A DNA stretch of 64,000 nucleotides from Cudoniella acicularis (Eukaryota > Ascomycota > Leotiomycetes > Helotiales > Helotiaceae), in assembly GCA_013054445.1 (NCBI GenBank), contig JAAMPI010000032.1:1-64000 (forward strand), in the 5' to 3' direction. The position numbers were made by a program, and so were the translations under genes. Positions 35,741-46,768 of the stretch are shown here, piece by piece (the stretch's first letter is position 1; every line of letters starts with the position of its first letter). The notes under the pieces are model-generated. The model saw only the letters and a list, made by a program, of their open reading frames with translations, did not search any database and was not told the DNA's origin.

Positions 35741-37789
35741 TTATCCTAGGATAATAACTTTCCAAGCCGGCTGAGCATCCACCCACCAACTTTCTTGTAC
35801 CTGATGCGAGACCAACTGCACACGATAATGAATACCCTGTTTACTTTCAACAAGCATTAAGCTAATACCCTCCTGTACTCCCTTTTCACCAGATAACCCC
35901 TTCGATATCCTCCGATGGATCAAAATAAACTCAAGGAGATCCGGTTGCGCTCGACGCCAATCCTCATGGAGATAGATGCCTGTAAACATCTTCAAGTCTC
36001 CATCCGCGTTTCGGACCCCGACTGCATAATTGTAGCAACCATGGCCACTGATAGATCCCCTCCAAGTGGCGTCGGGTTCACGACTAACGAACAAGTGGGC
36101 GGATTGTGCCCAGAACAAAAGATGATGATTGTTTAATGCTGCTCTAGGAGTTGGTAGGTCTTTGAGCTCTGGAAGCTCAAGGGACGGGGTGGGAGGTTGT
36201 CCAATAACTCTCACCTCACCCTCAGCAGTAACTTGATTCCACTGTATGACACTAATAGTTTTGACATGACGGTGATGATCAAAAGCAAAATTCATGTCCC
36301 CTAGCCGTTCACTTGCCCTCCAGCCAAGCCAACTCCAGCTGGGAAATCCCTCTCTTCTTTGCGAAGCTTTTTGGAAGACATACCTCCATGATAGGGCATC
36401 ATCAAAGGCGGACGCAGGGAGGCCCCAGATGAAAGGCGTGTTGAGCTCTTTGCTTAGGTCAGTTAATGCCCCAGCAAAGGCGTTTAGAGCATCGCTCTGA
36501 TAAGAAAGCTGCCGCGTAATATAGCCCTTCACAAGATAAGTGTATTTTTCAAAGCCAGACAAACTGTGATGCGGCAGCCCGATTTCGCGAAGACCTGGAC
36601 TCATTGCGCCCCAGCCTGGTTGTAGATGGAAATAAGGATCTTGAGACTCCCAGCTTGCATCCTCACACCATGTAGCAGAGTTACAGTGATAAAACAATTG
36701 ATATTCGGCGAAGAGTATGAGTCGTTTCGAGAGAACCTTCTCTTGCATCGTCCAGCCGCGCGACTCCCAGACGGATTCAGAGATAGCACTAGCAAAATCG
36801 GGGAGTGAAGCAATGAGAGAAACCCCCTGGATTTCTCTAGCAATAGAGAGTACATCCCTAGATTTTGGATTTAATCCAGGCAATCCCGCATTGGAGTCAC
36901 TCCCGGCGGCCGCAACAATTGTCAATGTAGCGCAGCCATATACAACGTTCATATGCTGAATCTGGATATTGAGATCTGCTGGATCGTCTTGAATGATACA
37001 TAATGCATCAACCCACAAGTACCGTTCTCGGAGCCGTCCAGTGAGATCCATTGCATCGTAAATTGTTCTGGGAAGCTTATTGACTTGACTTCGCAAACCA
37101 AATTCTTGTGTAAAGTCTTTGTAATTTTCCTGTAGCAGGCGAAGCTGTTCCGTAGCCCCCCAAACGTAGCTAAGTGCAACATAATCTGCCCTTCCTGGTA
37201 GAGTAACAATGCAGAGTCTCTCGATATCAATAACTCTAATCATCAAATCATCCACCTCCTTACTCATATGGCGCGGAGTACATACTATCCCATGAGACTC
37301 ACGGCAAGTCTGTATCCACCTCGAAACGAGCTCCATATCAACTACCTCACCGACCTCTCTCCCTCGCAAAACAGTCAACCGGCTGTCCGACGAGTCTGGA
37401 GATGCCATTTGCAACCCGCAAGGCAGGGGGATCCGCAAAGGCCTATTGGCAACATCGACTGAAAGTGAGAGTCTCGTAACTGACTCATAGTTCTTCGTCC
37501 CGTCATCCCCCGAATCCCCCGGGTTTATTATTCCGCCTGACTTGTTGGAGATAATCAAGCCGTAGTCACCCACCAACAACCGGTACGCCCGGTCATTAAG
37601 ATGGGTTCCAAGGAGGAGCCGATCGTGAAAGTTGATCAATTTTAAAACCGAGTGGCATAGATCGCATGTTTCTGAGGATTGTTGAAGCGATAAAGGCGAC
37701 CATGTACGAAGAACCTTTCCATCTGATCCTTCAGGCCACTTGAATAGCGATAGAAGATCAAGGTTCGCGCAGGATTTGCAGAGAGGCAT
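35741..37789 (-). CDS. HET-domain heterokaryon-incompatibility protein
   Basis: A single exon of 682 codons from ATG 37789. The HET domain spans roughly residues 200-360. Its conserved blocks are YVALSYVWG, LPRTIYDAMDLTGRLRERYL followed by WVDALCIIQDD, NVVYGCATLTIVAAAG and the closing WESRGWTMQEKVLSKRLILF. The N-terminus has a CxxC pair (CKSCANL, CDLCHSVL). The long C-terminus contains the FPSWSWLGW motif typical of fungal HET proteins. Family knowledge: HET domains trigger regulated cell death on allorecognition and are usually found in variable genome regions. Which partner it senses cannot be told. No introns, frameshifts or stops, so it looks intact. Confidence 0.95.
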   Translation of the reverse strand: MPLCKSCANLDLLSLFKWPEGSDGKVLRTWSPLSLQQSSETCDLCHSVLKLINFHDRLLLGTHLNDRAYRLLVGDYGLIISNKSGGIINPGDSGDDGTKNYESVTRLSLSVDVANRPLRIPLPCGLQMASPDSSDSRLTVLRGREVGEVVDMELVSRWIQTCRESHGIVCTPRHMSKEVDDLMIRVIDIERLCIVTLPGRADYVALSYVWGATEQLRLLQENYKDFTQEFGLRSQVNKLPRTIYDAMDLTGRLRERYLWVDALCIIQDDPADLNIQIQHMNVVYGCATLTIVAAAGSDSNAGLPGLNPKSRDVLSIAREIQGVSLIASLPDFASAISESVWESRGWTMQEKVLSKRLILFAEYQLFYHCNSATWCEDASWESQDPYFHLQPGWGAMSPGLREIGLPHHSLSGFEKYTYLVKGYITRQLSYQSDALNAFAGALTDLSKELNTPFIWGLPASAFDDALSWRYVFQKASQRREGFPSWSWLGWRASERLGDMNFAFDHHRHVKTISVIQWNQVTAEGEVRVIGQPPTPSLELPELKDLPTPRAALNNHHLLFWAQSAHLFVSREPDATWRGSISGHGCYNYAVGVRNADGDLKMFTGIYLHEDWRRAQPDLLEFILIHRRISKGLSGEKGVQEGISLMLVESKQGIHYRVQLVSHQVQESWWVDAQPAWKVIILG

Positions 37790-40620
37790 TATTAAGGTCG
37801 GGTTAGGGTACTCTATGTAGGAAGTAAACTCTCTTAATTATGAGGGTGCTCATTGAGTTGCTCAGGTTACTCAGGTTGCGCAGGCGAGTTTGCCTGAGCT
37901 GAGGGTGAGCCGAGAGTGATTAGCGCCTGGGCAAGAACGGCAAGCTTACTAACCTCATACGACGAATAAGAAAGAGAAAATTGATTCATGGTACCTATGA
38001 ATCCATGATCTTTTATATTACATGTGCGCCAGTTAGAAACTGGATCACTTCCAGACCCTCAAAAATTTCCCTACCCTTTTGCACTTGCTTTTAACAAATT
38101 TCGTTTGCGAAGAAAAAGTTTCTTTCGTATTATTGTTTAACTTTTACTAAAGATCACGTTCTGAATGTTCCCTCTACCGGAGAATTCAACTTGATTATCA
38201 TCGGCATCATTAGAACTATAATCTTCAATTTCAGATCTCCTCGAATCCTTTTTAGTCTCAAATTGTAATCCTAGTTCTAGTGATCTTAAATCCAATTTAA
38301 GTATGTCTCGCTCAGGTTACAAAGTAGGCGAGAGCACGAATTACGAGGGGACAGAATAGACTCGAAGGGAAAATTTAGCAACATTCACTCCGAGACTGTG
38401 CCTCTCGTATGAAAGCCTAAAATTATTCCTCCAAGAAACGGGGAAGCAAAGGTCGTGACTCGTTTGCCCAGCTATCAGAAAGTATAAATACTTCTACAAG
38501 AAGTATAATATTGTAGGGAAGCAGACAACATGTTAGATTCCTGGATGGTATAACAATGTCGTGGAGAATGCAGGTCTCTTCGCGGGATGGCGTGTAATGG
38601 ATGACTTAACTGGACCTTAAATTGAGAAAAGAGAATAGTTTTTTTTCTTCTTGCTGTAAAGCTGGAAAATTGACTGTATTTAAGTCTGTGATATAAGGAT
38701 GGAAAGTGTTAATATATACATGTCTGTTGTCATTGACACAGTAGCTGTTAAATCTATTTTATTCTCACATTTAGAGATAGTAAATTACACTGTTTAATTA
38801 CAGCATGTCAACTATTTTCCAAACACTCTTTTTAGAGTTCTGGTTTCAGTTATGGTGACTTTAGATCCAATTTATAGGTGTTGAAATTCTCAAGAGTCCT
38901 TCCTCGGTCCTTCGGAAGTGTCGTTTGATCAATTGTTGCGGATGGCAACCCTGGCTTCACCGCAGAGCTGGTCCGGAATTCTTTTTATAAGTGTAACTTT
39001 CCCATTTTGGGAAGAAAGCTGGATGCTAAAATCTAGTGCTCAACATTTAGAATTCAGGAGTTCGCAGAATATTAATGCTAACCTGGAAGGTTACCTACCC
39101 ATGAAATCAGTGGCGGCAACAAGCTCTGCTATTTCGAGACCTATCGCATGGTGGTGTACAAACACATACTCAAAAGCAGTAACCAATTTTCTCCTCCTAA
39201 GTACTCACAAGCACCTCACGGCTCCGTCTATAAAGATCCTTCGATTGCTCCCATAACAGAAAAACAGCATCCGAAGCACCGCTACCAACCGCGCCGCAGA
39301 GCTCTGGAAAGTTGAAACGAGCGGGCAGGAGGCCATTAAACAGGCCAGAAGAAAGAAAGTCTTTTGGGGCCTACATCACCGAGTACTTGAACTAAATTCA
39401 AAATTCTATTCAAAGACAGATTTTCGGCATTGGAGATGAACAGTGCTGCCAGTATTGTATTTACTGTTAGTCAGCGACAGGAACAGTTGATGTCAAGGAA
39501 AAAACAAGACTTCGAAGTGAATAGTTTGATTTTAATTAACTTGAACTTTGAATTCACACCTCAGATGAGGTAGCAGGCTACTTCAGGTTTCCACACGCCC
39601 AAGATCAAGGAAAACACTTCCTGATCGCTGACGAGAGTGTAGAGGCAGTGTCAAAAAGGATGTTTTGTTGTTTTTTCGGTAATAGAAGAAGTCGAATAAG
39701 CCGTCTACTTAGATATATATATATACCATGTCAAAGGCCAAACGCTAAAAGATTACGCTCTTCTCGGGAACTCCGTCAAGAAACATCAGGAAACCTTCCC
39801 AGGTAAAGCGAGTCCGAACTTCGAAGCTGGAGCTAAGGGCACTAGAAATGTTCAATCAAAGAGGAACTAAAGAAAAAGAGCAGGAATAGCTTCGCACATG
39901 AGCTCGAGAAGCACTAGCTTACTCGCTTACATTACTGCCTTGTAGAAATAGTTCGCACAATTACATTTAAATGTCAACTTTCAAGACTGACACAAACGGC
40001 TTTTGGAGATAGAGGACATTGGATCCCATGGAATGTTTGCGTTCTCAATCCTCCAAAATATCAACTACACACGAGTAGACTGCAAAACAAATTCTTTTCT
40101 CAGCAGCTTGATGTTGAAGGCCGGGGTGTGAGGGGTATTTAGCCTTGAGGTTTAAGGCTAGAGTGTTGTCACTGAAATTCTTGCTATCGCTGATACACTC
40201 GCTGTCCTTTAGTTGGGTTTTCACACTTGTGGAAAAGGGGGGGTTGATGTGGAGAGCGATTGTCAGACTGTGAAGCATTGACGTGATAAGAGAGTATTGA
40301 AAAAAGTTGGGTAGAGGGAGAAGAGTAGTGACAGGAATTCCTGAGAACGCTACTCCATAATTTCTCTTAGTTGAGGAGTGGACTCAATAGAGCTAGATTT
40401 GTTTACCCTTGATATAAATATGTTGTAGAAGACGCCTGAAGCAAGCGCTTAATTTTTAGTTGCTTTTCACCCCTCACCAGGAGACATCGGTGTTCAGCGA
40501 GATCAAACGAAGAAACGACATACTACTATGCAAAATTCTAGTTCATACATTATTCAAGGGCTATGCCACTAAATGATCATCAACCACCAGCGCCATTTTC
40601 GTGTCTCCATGTCTCTCCGT
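37790..40620. other. Intergenic, no supported gene
   Basis: About 2.8 kb between the HET start and the nitronate monooxygenase 3' end. Largely AT-rich, with an (AT)n run near 39712-39723. One further copy of the TGTTGTC/CTATCG-type bipartite motif lies at about 40168-40215. The 112-codon frame at 38918 has no supporting feature. Confidence 0.5.
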
Positions 40621-41910
40621 TTACAACTTCGCGATCATTTTCTCGCCCTTGTGGATCCATGCAACTGCATCGTTGACCAACTCATCAACCACTGCCTTGG
40701 CACTCTTTTTCTCGTTCACTACTGCGGCGGCTTTGCCCATCAGGAAGGGTCGTGCGTTGTCCATTGTCTGGAAGGAGAGTTAGCAACAAGATTTTGGGAA
40801 GAATAAAGCGATTTCATGCGCAAAACGGAGATTGGAAGTTCAGGCATCAGTACTAACCTCATCATCAATATCATCACCCAAAGTTTCAAAATCGTGCTCA
40901 ACGGGAATAACGCCCTTGCTTGTGAGCTCCTTGATCTCGGTAGCTCTGTTCTCCTCCCAGTTTTTAATGTATGCATTTGTTCGTACTCGCAATGGTCTTC
41001 CAGTGAAAATGATTGTTCGGACATTGTCATCGTGGCCAGCTGTTCGGACTGCCTCCTGGTGTGCCTTCGGTGCTCCGGCTCGTCAGTCAAGATGAAGCGG
41101 GTTCCAACCCATACGGCGCTGGCACCCAACATAAGGGCTGCCGCAACAGTTTGTCCATTGTAAATACCACCGGCTGCGACAACCTGCACAGGCTTTCCAG
41201 TCATAGGACTCGTCTTGCCCTTGCAGAGTTCTACAACTGCTGGGATCAAAACGGTTGTTGGCACATCACCAGTGTGTCCACCACCCTCTCCACCCTGTGC
41301 GCATATAATATCAACACCGAGATCCAGGCATTTCTTAACATGTTTTGGGTGTCCAATCATGTTCATGTATAGCACACCGGCCTTGTGGAGACGTTCGACA
41401 ACATGCTTCGGGGGTACGCCGACGGCAGAGACGAAGAGCTTAGCGCCGCTGTCAATAATTATGCTAACAAGCTCGTCGAGTTTGCCTTTCGTATAATCGT
41501 AGCTGTGGAGTGGAGAGGATCGAGTCAGCACTTAGCCCAATGGATAGTAATCAAACTCGGTACCAGCTTGTGATGCTTACTTGGTCTTTCGCGCACTGCC
41601 TCCAACCTGTGGAAGCAGCAAATCAACGCCGAATGGGGCATTCTTGTCTGTAAGGAATGACTTCAATTCTGCGACTTGTTCTCGGAGCATGTCAGGTGTG
41701 TATCCCACTCCTCCGATAACACCGAGACCTCCTGCATTTGTGACTGCTGCGGCAAGCTTGGGGCCAGCTGCGACATTCATTCCAGCGAGCAACACTGGAT
41801 GGTTGATCTTGAGGAGGTCGGTGACCGTTGTGCGAAGTTGCTCTGGGTGTAATTGTCAGTTTGAGCATGGTTTGAAATGCTGGCATGTGATACTTACGAG
41901 GCGAAGCCAT
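40621..41910 (-). CDS. Nitronate monooxygenase (2-nitropropane dioxygenase family), one-base frame break
   Basis: Four exons: 41898-41910, 41581-41842, 40858-41502 and 40621-40767. The protein would be about 355 residues, the usual length. It oxidises alkyl nitronates with FMN and O2. Diagnostic blocks: HPVLLAGMNVAAGPKLAAAV, NAGGLGVIGG, PFGVDLLLPQVGG, the catalytic CAQGGEGGGHTGD and the FMN-phosphate region GGIYNGQTVAAALMLGASAV. Exon 3 is 645 bp where splice phases need 646. The break lies near 41073-41080: FILTDEPE continues in the next frame as APKAHQEAVRTAG. Everything after is normal in the shifted frame up to HKGEKMIAKL. A missing base in the assembly is the simplest reading; a real null allele is possible. 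It diverges from the folate gene across about 630 bp. Confidence 0.9.
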
Positions 41911-42542
41911 CTTGGGTTTGTTGTTTGGAGAGGACTTGTGGTTGGTGAGGGCTGATGACCGAAAGACTCCCGTTCCTGTGGGCGAAGCAGAACAAATATG
42001 AAAATGCGAAGGATCAAATAGATGGGGAAGTGAGGAGGTGATTGTGGGAGAGGCAATTTATGAGGAGCGTGAGAAGGAAACTATCTCGGCGTTCTAGAGA
42101 CGCTAGTGTCCGGCAACTCCTCTGAATCTGGGGAACATGCCTCGGCCTGTTTTCAGCGCTCAGCTGATTGCTTAGGTAAGAAGTGCCCACCGCCACCGCC
42201 CAGGTGGGCTGGTGGGCTGGTGGGGCACCTGACTAGGGTTTGATACGCACGTGACCATTGAACAAAATATAACGCATGTTTGTGATACAAGCTAGGGATC
42301 TATAAAGAAAATCTTGAGGCTTGTAGAAGTATAAATGAAGAGAGAAACTGCTTACTTCTTTCAAAGATCTGTTGGGAGTTACTCAAGTAACCATGCAACC
42401 ACCAATCACGGATATTCCCGATAGACCGGCCGGGGTTNCTGGGCAAGGCGACGTGCTCCGGGTGCTGACAAAGCATATAATTTTATCTCAACCTTCTCAA
42501 CTCACCCTTACCTCATGAACGCGCCGGCAAAGGACACCGTCG
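41911..42542. promoter_or_regulatory. Divergent intergenic region between two metabolic genes, contains an ambiguous base
   Basis: This 0.6-kb stretch must hold the promoters of both the nitronate monooxygenase and the folate gene. It contains the only N of the window (42438). An ATG at 42393 opens a 41-codon frame (begins MQPPITDIPDRPAGV, stop 42516-42518) that spans the N and is in the same frame as the downstream folate reading frame. It may be the true first exon of that gene. Confidence 0.45.
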
Positions 42543-44299
42543 ATGAAGATCTTAATACCAAGGCCTACTGTGGGGGTCAATTCCTCCTGCCTTGCGTCTC
42601 CGGCTCGGCGACCCAATGTCTTCATCCAGGTATTGAAGGCTTCAGCCGGAAGGCGATATCGAAGTTTTGAAGATAAGGAAAGCCCATTACCATGGACACC
42701 ACTCGTTCTCAAAAAATCGTCCCCGATCAAGAAACTGTCTCCCTTTCCCTCAGAACCTGCTGGATTGAGGCAGCCACGGCAAGCTTACATTGCTTTTGGG
42801 AGCAATCTTGGGGACCGCGTAGGATGGATAGAAAAAGCTCTCGCGGAAATGCCAAAACACGGCATCAACGTTGTAAGAGCAAGCAGCATGTGGGAGACAG
42901 ATCCAATGTACTTTCAGAAACAAGAAAAGTTTTTGAATGGGGTGTGCGAGGTATATTTTCCCCATCCCTTTCAATTAACCCTTATTCGCTCATTCTCAAG
43001 TGAGGCTACATGAAATCAACCAACAGCTGACAGGTGCTGCAGGTGACAACTCTGCACGAGCCTATCAAGCTCCTTGATACTCTTCAGAAAATTGAAGAGC
43101 TCTTAGGTCGAGAGAAGTTCATTGACAAAGGCCCTCGCAATATCGATCTCGACATCTTGCTTTATGGAGATGAAATTGTCAATCACGAAAGACTCAAGAT
43201 CCCTCACCCGGGCATTCCCGAACGAGAGTTTGTTCTTCGCCCACTCGCAGAGTATGTTCAATGCTCCTATAAATGTCCAGAACTGATTCGCCCTAGACTT
43301 GCACCCACGAAATCAATACATCCTTCTTCGCCATGGAAAACTGTCCAAGACGCTCTCAATGCCCTTCCCGACTCCATCCCTCTAACTACTGTCACTGCCC
43401 TAGGACGCTCCGAGGAGCCGATTCGTGCTCTTCAATCGAATCGGAAGACGCTGGTGATGGCCATTCTGAATGTTACGCCTGACTCCTTTTCAGATGGAGG
43501 TGTTCATCTTACGAAGCAAAATTCACCGAATAGTCCGAGTCACCATCCGTCGTCGTTACCTCTGACGATAAAGTATGTATCAGAACGCGGTGCATCAATA
43601 ATTGATGTTGGAGGTCAGTCGAGTGCTCCGGGCGCCATCAATGTGACCGACACCGAAGAAATATCTCGAGTTGTTCCCGCTATAGAATTGATTCGAGGTT
43701 CTGCTGAATACCAGGGAATAATCAGTATCGACACGTATCGCGCCTCTGTGGCAGAAGCCGCCGTGAAAGCTGGTGCAGATATTATTAACGATATTTCAGC
43801 TGGTCAGCTCGATCCGGATATGCTCCCAACGATGGCACATCTGGGGAAAACTGTCATTTTAATGCATATGCGTGGAACTCCAACGACAATGCAATCAATG
43901 ATAGAGTATCCTGAAGGATTGATTCCTACCATAGCGAAGGACTTGCTGAAGCGTGTTGAAGAGGCCGAAGCAGCAGGCATCCGTCGTTGGCGGGTTATAC
44001 TGGATCCAGGGATTGGTTTCGCGAAGACTGGCGATCATGCTCTTGAGATATTGCGCCGTTTGGACGAGTTGCGAGACTGGCCTGGCTTGAGAGGCTTGCC
44101 TTGGCTAATAGGATCTAGCAGAAAATCGTTTATTGGGAGAATTCTTGGAGTCCAGAAGGCGGATCAGAGGGTTTGGGGAACAGCTGCAACAGTGGCGGCA
44201 GCTATACAAGGAGGCGCTGATATTATAAGAGTACATGATGTTGGACAAATGGCTCAAGTGGCCAAAGTTTCTGACGCAATCTGGCGAGTTGAAGCTTAG
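42543..44299 (+). CDS. FOL1: Folate synthesis protein: HPPK-DHPS fusion
   Basis: Two exons: 42543-42950 and 43043-44299 (phase 0, GTATAT donor, GTGCTGCAG acceptor), 554 residues. HPPK (6-hydroxymethyl-dihydropterin pyrophosphokinase) runs from about 80 to 210: AYIAFGSNLGDR, KGPRNIDLDILLYGDEIV, IPHPGIPEREFVLRPL. DHPS (dihydropteroate synthase, the sulfonamide target) runs from about 275 to 550: MAILNVTPDSFSDGG, SIDTYRASVAEAAVKAGADI, LMHMRGTPTTMQ, RVILDPGIGFAKTGD, LIGSSRKSFIGR and WGTAATVAAAIQGGADIIRV. Together they make dihydropteroate from 6-hydroxymethyl-dihydropterin and p-aminobenzoate. Fungal FOL1 normally starts with dihydroneopterin aldolase domains. None is seen here, and the 630-bp upstream gap is too small for them. 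The N-terminal 79 residues and the start are uncertain. The DHPS loop reads SSAPG instead of the usual STRPG. Confidence 0.92.
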
Positions 44300-44929
44300 A
44301 GCTCGACGCGGTTCCATGTACATTGTGTAGTATTATGCTTGTGCATCTCAGTTCCTGCACCCTTTCCCCGCGTGCCTCTGTTTCCGAATTATTCCTCGTT
44401 GCGTGCATTTTTAGTTTTCCTGCTTCTTCTTGCGTCTATGTTCAAGCCATGAAGAAAAATATGTGCCGCGATTTCCACCTCGTCACAAGCTTTTCAGAAC
44501 CCGAATGGCATTATGTTTAAGATATCTAATGTTGATATAACGGACATCACGCGTTGCATCGATTTGGAGTTAGTTCCTTTTGATCAAATGCTTTTCGAGA
44601 GCTTTACACAGCCATAGGAAGACGCTATGGGCGGAATGGACCTTAAAACCAGCAAATTAAGAAGAGGGAGAACGAAACTAGAAACCGTGTACATGCATTT
44701 ACAGAATTAAAACATGTGAAAGGCTTTACAACTTTTACCATACCATCCCCACTCCAAAACATTTCACAGCGAGGTCCCGATGGGGGTTGTGGACTTCGAC
44801 CCCGGAACTTCACTAGGACACTGTGCTGGGGATATTTGCAACTCTACGAGGCGCGGCAGAAGGGCCCATGCAAGATCCAAATGGAGTTGGGCATGGGGGT
44901 CGCGAATGGTGGCTTATGGAGTACCTGCT
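44300..44929. other. Intergenic 3' of folate gene
   Basis: Probably holds the 3' untranslated region of the folate gene, followed by GC-richer sequence leading into the minisatellite. Possible older, more diverged repeat copies at 44780-44930. No gene seen. Confidence 0.5.
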
Positions 44930-45905
44930 GGATCACAAACTGTGGCCATCCAGAACCCAATTTTATACAAGGCTTGGTCGCTGTTCACAATTCTGTCTTT
45001 CACAATTCTGTCCACGAAACTGGTGGCGCTCTGGAAAGCGGGTTAGAACAAGGGTTAGCCGTCATCAACGCCTGGAATTTCGGTCCACAACCCTGTTTTT
45101 TGTTTTTTGCACAGCACTCTACACTTTGTTCCACAGGATAGCGGCACGGTTCGGATCACATCCTGCGGCCGTCTGAAGATCGATTTGCAACAGGGTTTAG
45201 CTCCAACAGCCTATCCACACTTTACTCCACAAGGGTCGCAGTACACTGGCACCCCTCATAAAAAAAAAATTTGTGCTTCGAGCACAGGATGAGTATGCCT
45301 TATAGAACCACTGTCGTATCCCACATAACGCAATAGTATAACTACTACAAGTGGGTAGAGTAAGTGCTATATATACGGATTAGGGCTAGGCTCAGGGTTA
45401 GTGGTATATGTTTAAAAAGTCGGCGTTCTAGGAGTCTGGCGCACATAGTATATTTTGGCGTGGTGCTGTGCTCGCGATTAATTCGCGATCTGGGGGGGGG
45501 AAGGGGGGTGGTGAGTGGGGGTGCCAGCATGCTAGGACCCTCCACAAGAAGGTGCAGCAGCATCTTGAAGCACTTAAAACACTTGAACCAGATTGGAACA
45601 TTTAGGAGCAGTTTGGAGCGGCCCAATCTGCGGCACCCATGGACCTGCATTGGTCCACAATCATCCAAGCGCGCCTACCCATGCTTCACTCCACAAGAAG
45701 GTGCGGCACAGTTTGGATTACAGCACGCCGCCTTCCAGAGCCCGATTCTCGCGGGCGTTTGGCACCCATGGACCTGCAGTGTCGACACTTTGGTCCACAA
45801 CACATTTTCGATGACAACTTGCCGGCTTCCATAGACCGATTTTCGCAAGGGTTTGGCAACCGTGGACCTCTCCTATCCACACTTTACTCCACAACTAGTC
45901 AAAGC
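44930..45905. repeat. Degenerate minisatellite array, unit about 95-150 bp
   Basis: The anchor TCCACA recurs at 45084, 45130, 45226, 45541, 45654, 45690, 45794 and 45888. The phrase GGCACCCATGGACCTGCA occurs at 45632 and 45761, with a weaker copy near 45856. TATCCACACTTTACTCCACAA occurs near 45212 and 45874 with one flanking base changed. Between anchors the sequence aligns across copies (for example GCGGCACRGTTYGGATYACA). The array is broken at about 45245-45540 by unrelated sequence including a G-rich run. It is GC-richer than the DNA on its right and has no consistent reading frame. Confidence 0.8.
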
Positions 45906-46768
45906 TCCAAAAAGTCTCTTTTGTGCAGGGCATAGTGAATCTGCGATTCTGTGGGCACGCATCGGGCAAGAGTATTCCCCATTTTAATTTGATTCCCCGG
46001 TGAGAGTTTGGTGGGCCATGTGTATGTATTTCCCGTGCTTTATTATTAAACACATACTTCTACTAACCATGAATGGAAATAAAGTGTTCACGTCCGCCCC
46101 CTGGCCAGAAGTGTTGGCATTAATCGATTCCATGTCAGCTGGCACTGTGCTCACTGCTCATGAAATGGTTACGAAGTCACTGCTGGTCTCAGAGGGTAGA
46201 TGCATTCATTCCCTGTTGAAAACCAGGTGTCTACACTTTTTTTTTCCCGCTCCCCTTGTCTTGGAGTGGGCTTCATAAATGAATCTTGTTTTTAACTTAC
46301 AGCACCCTCTCAGTCAATATGAAGGCGAGGTGGCCTCCTTCCTGCACAGAATGCTTTTGCATTGGTGAATTTGTAATATTTTCAGTGCCATTTCAAATAT
46401 ACTCCTCTTTGGGTTGCGTCCGCGAAATGATCCGGAAAGCCTTGAACATTAACACTACGATTTTTGCATCTCAAGCATTTGCACAAGGCGCCATCGTCTG
46501 AACACTTCCTGCACACCGAATATCCATTTTCGATCTGCCATACGACAGCTCAGCAGCTTCGGCTTATTAATATCGCTTCTCTGGCATTGATATCTGAGTT
46601 GAATGTCATTATCACACCTCTTCCTGCGACTCGCAACGCTTTTGCCTTCCTCCTCCCCTCCCGTCAAGTCACCACACAACTTGGAACTCTGTCTGAGCTT
46701 CGAAAGATTGGCATATTAGGTATCTTATTCACACGTTTGATACAACATCTCCCTTGCAACGAGACAGA
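45906..46768. other. Intergenic upstream of the cysteine-rich cluster
   Basis: About 0.86 kb between the minisatellite and the first cysteine-rich gene. The last 100-150 bp probably form that gene's promoter and leader. The short open frames here have no support. Confidence 0.5.
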
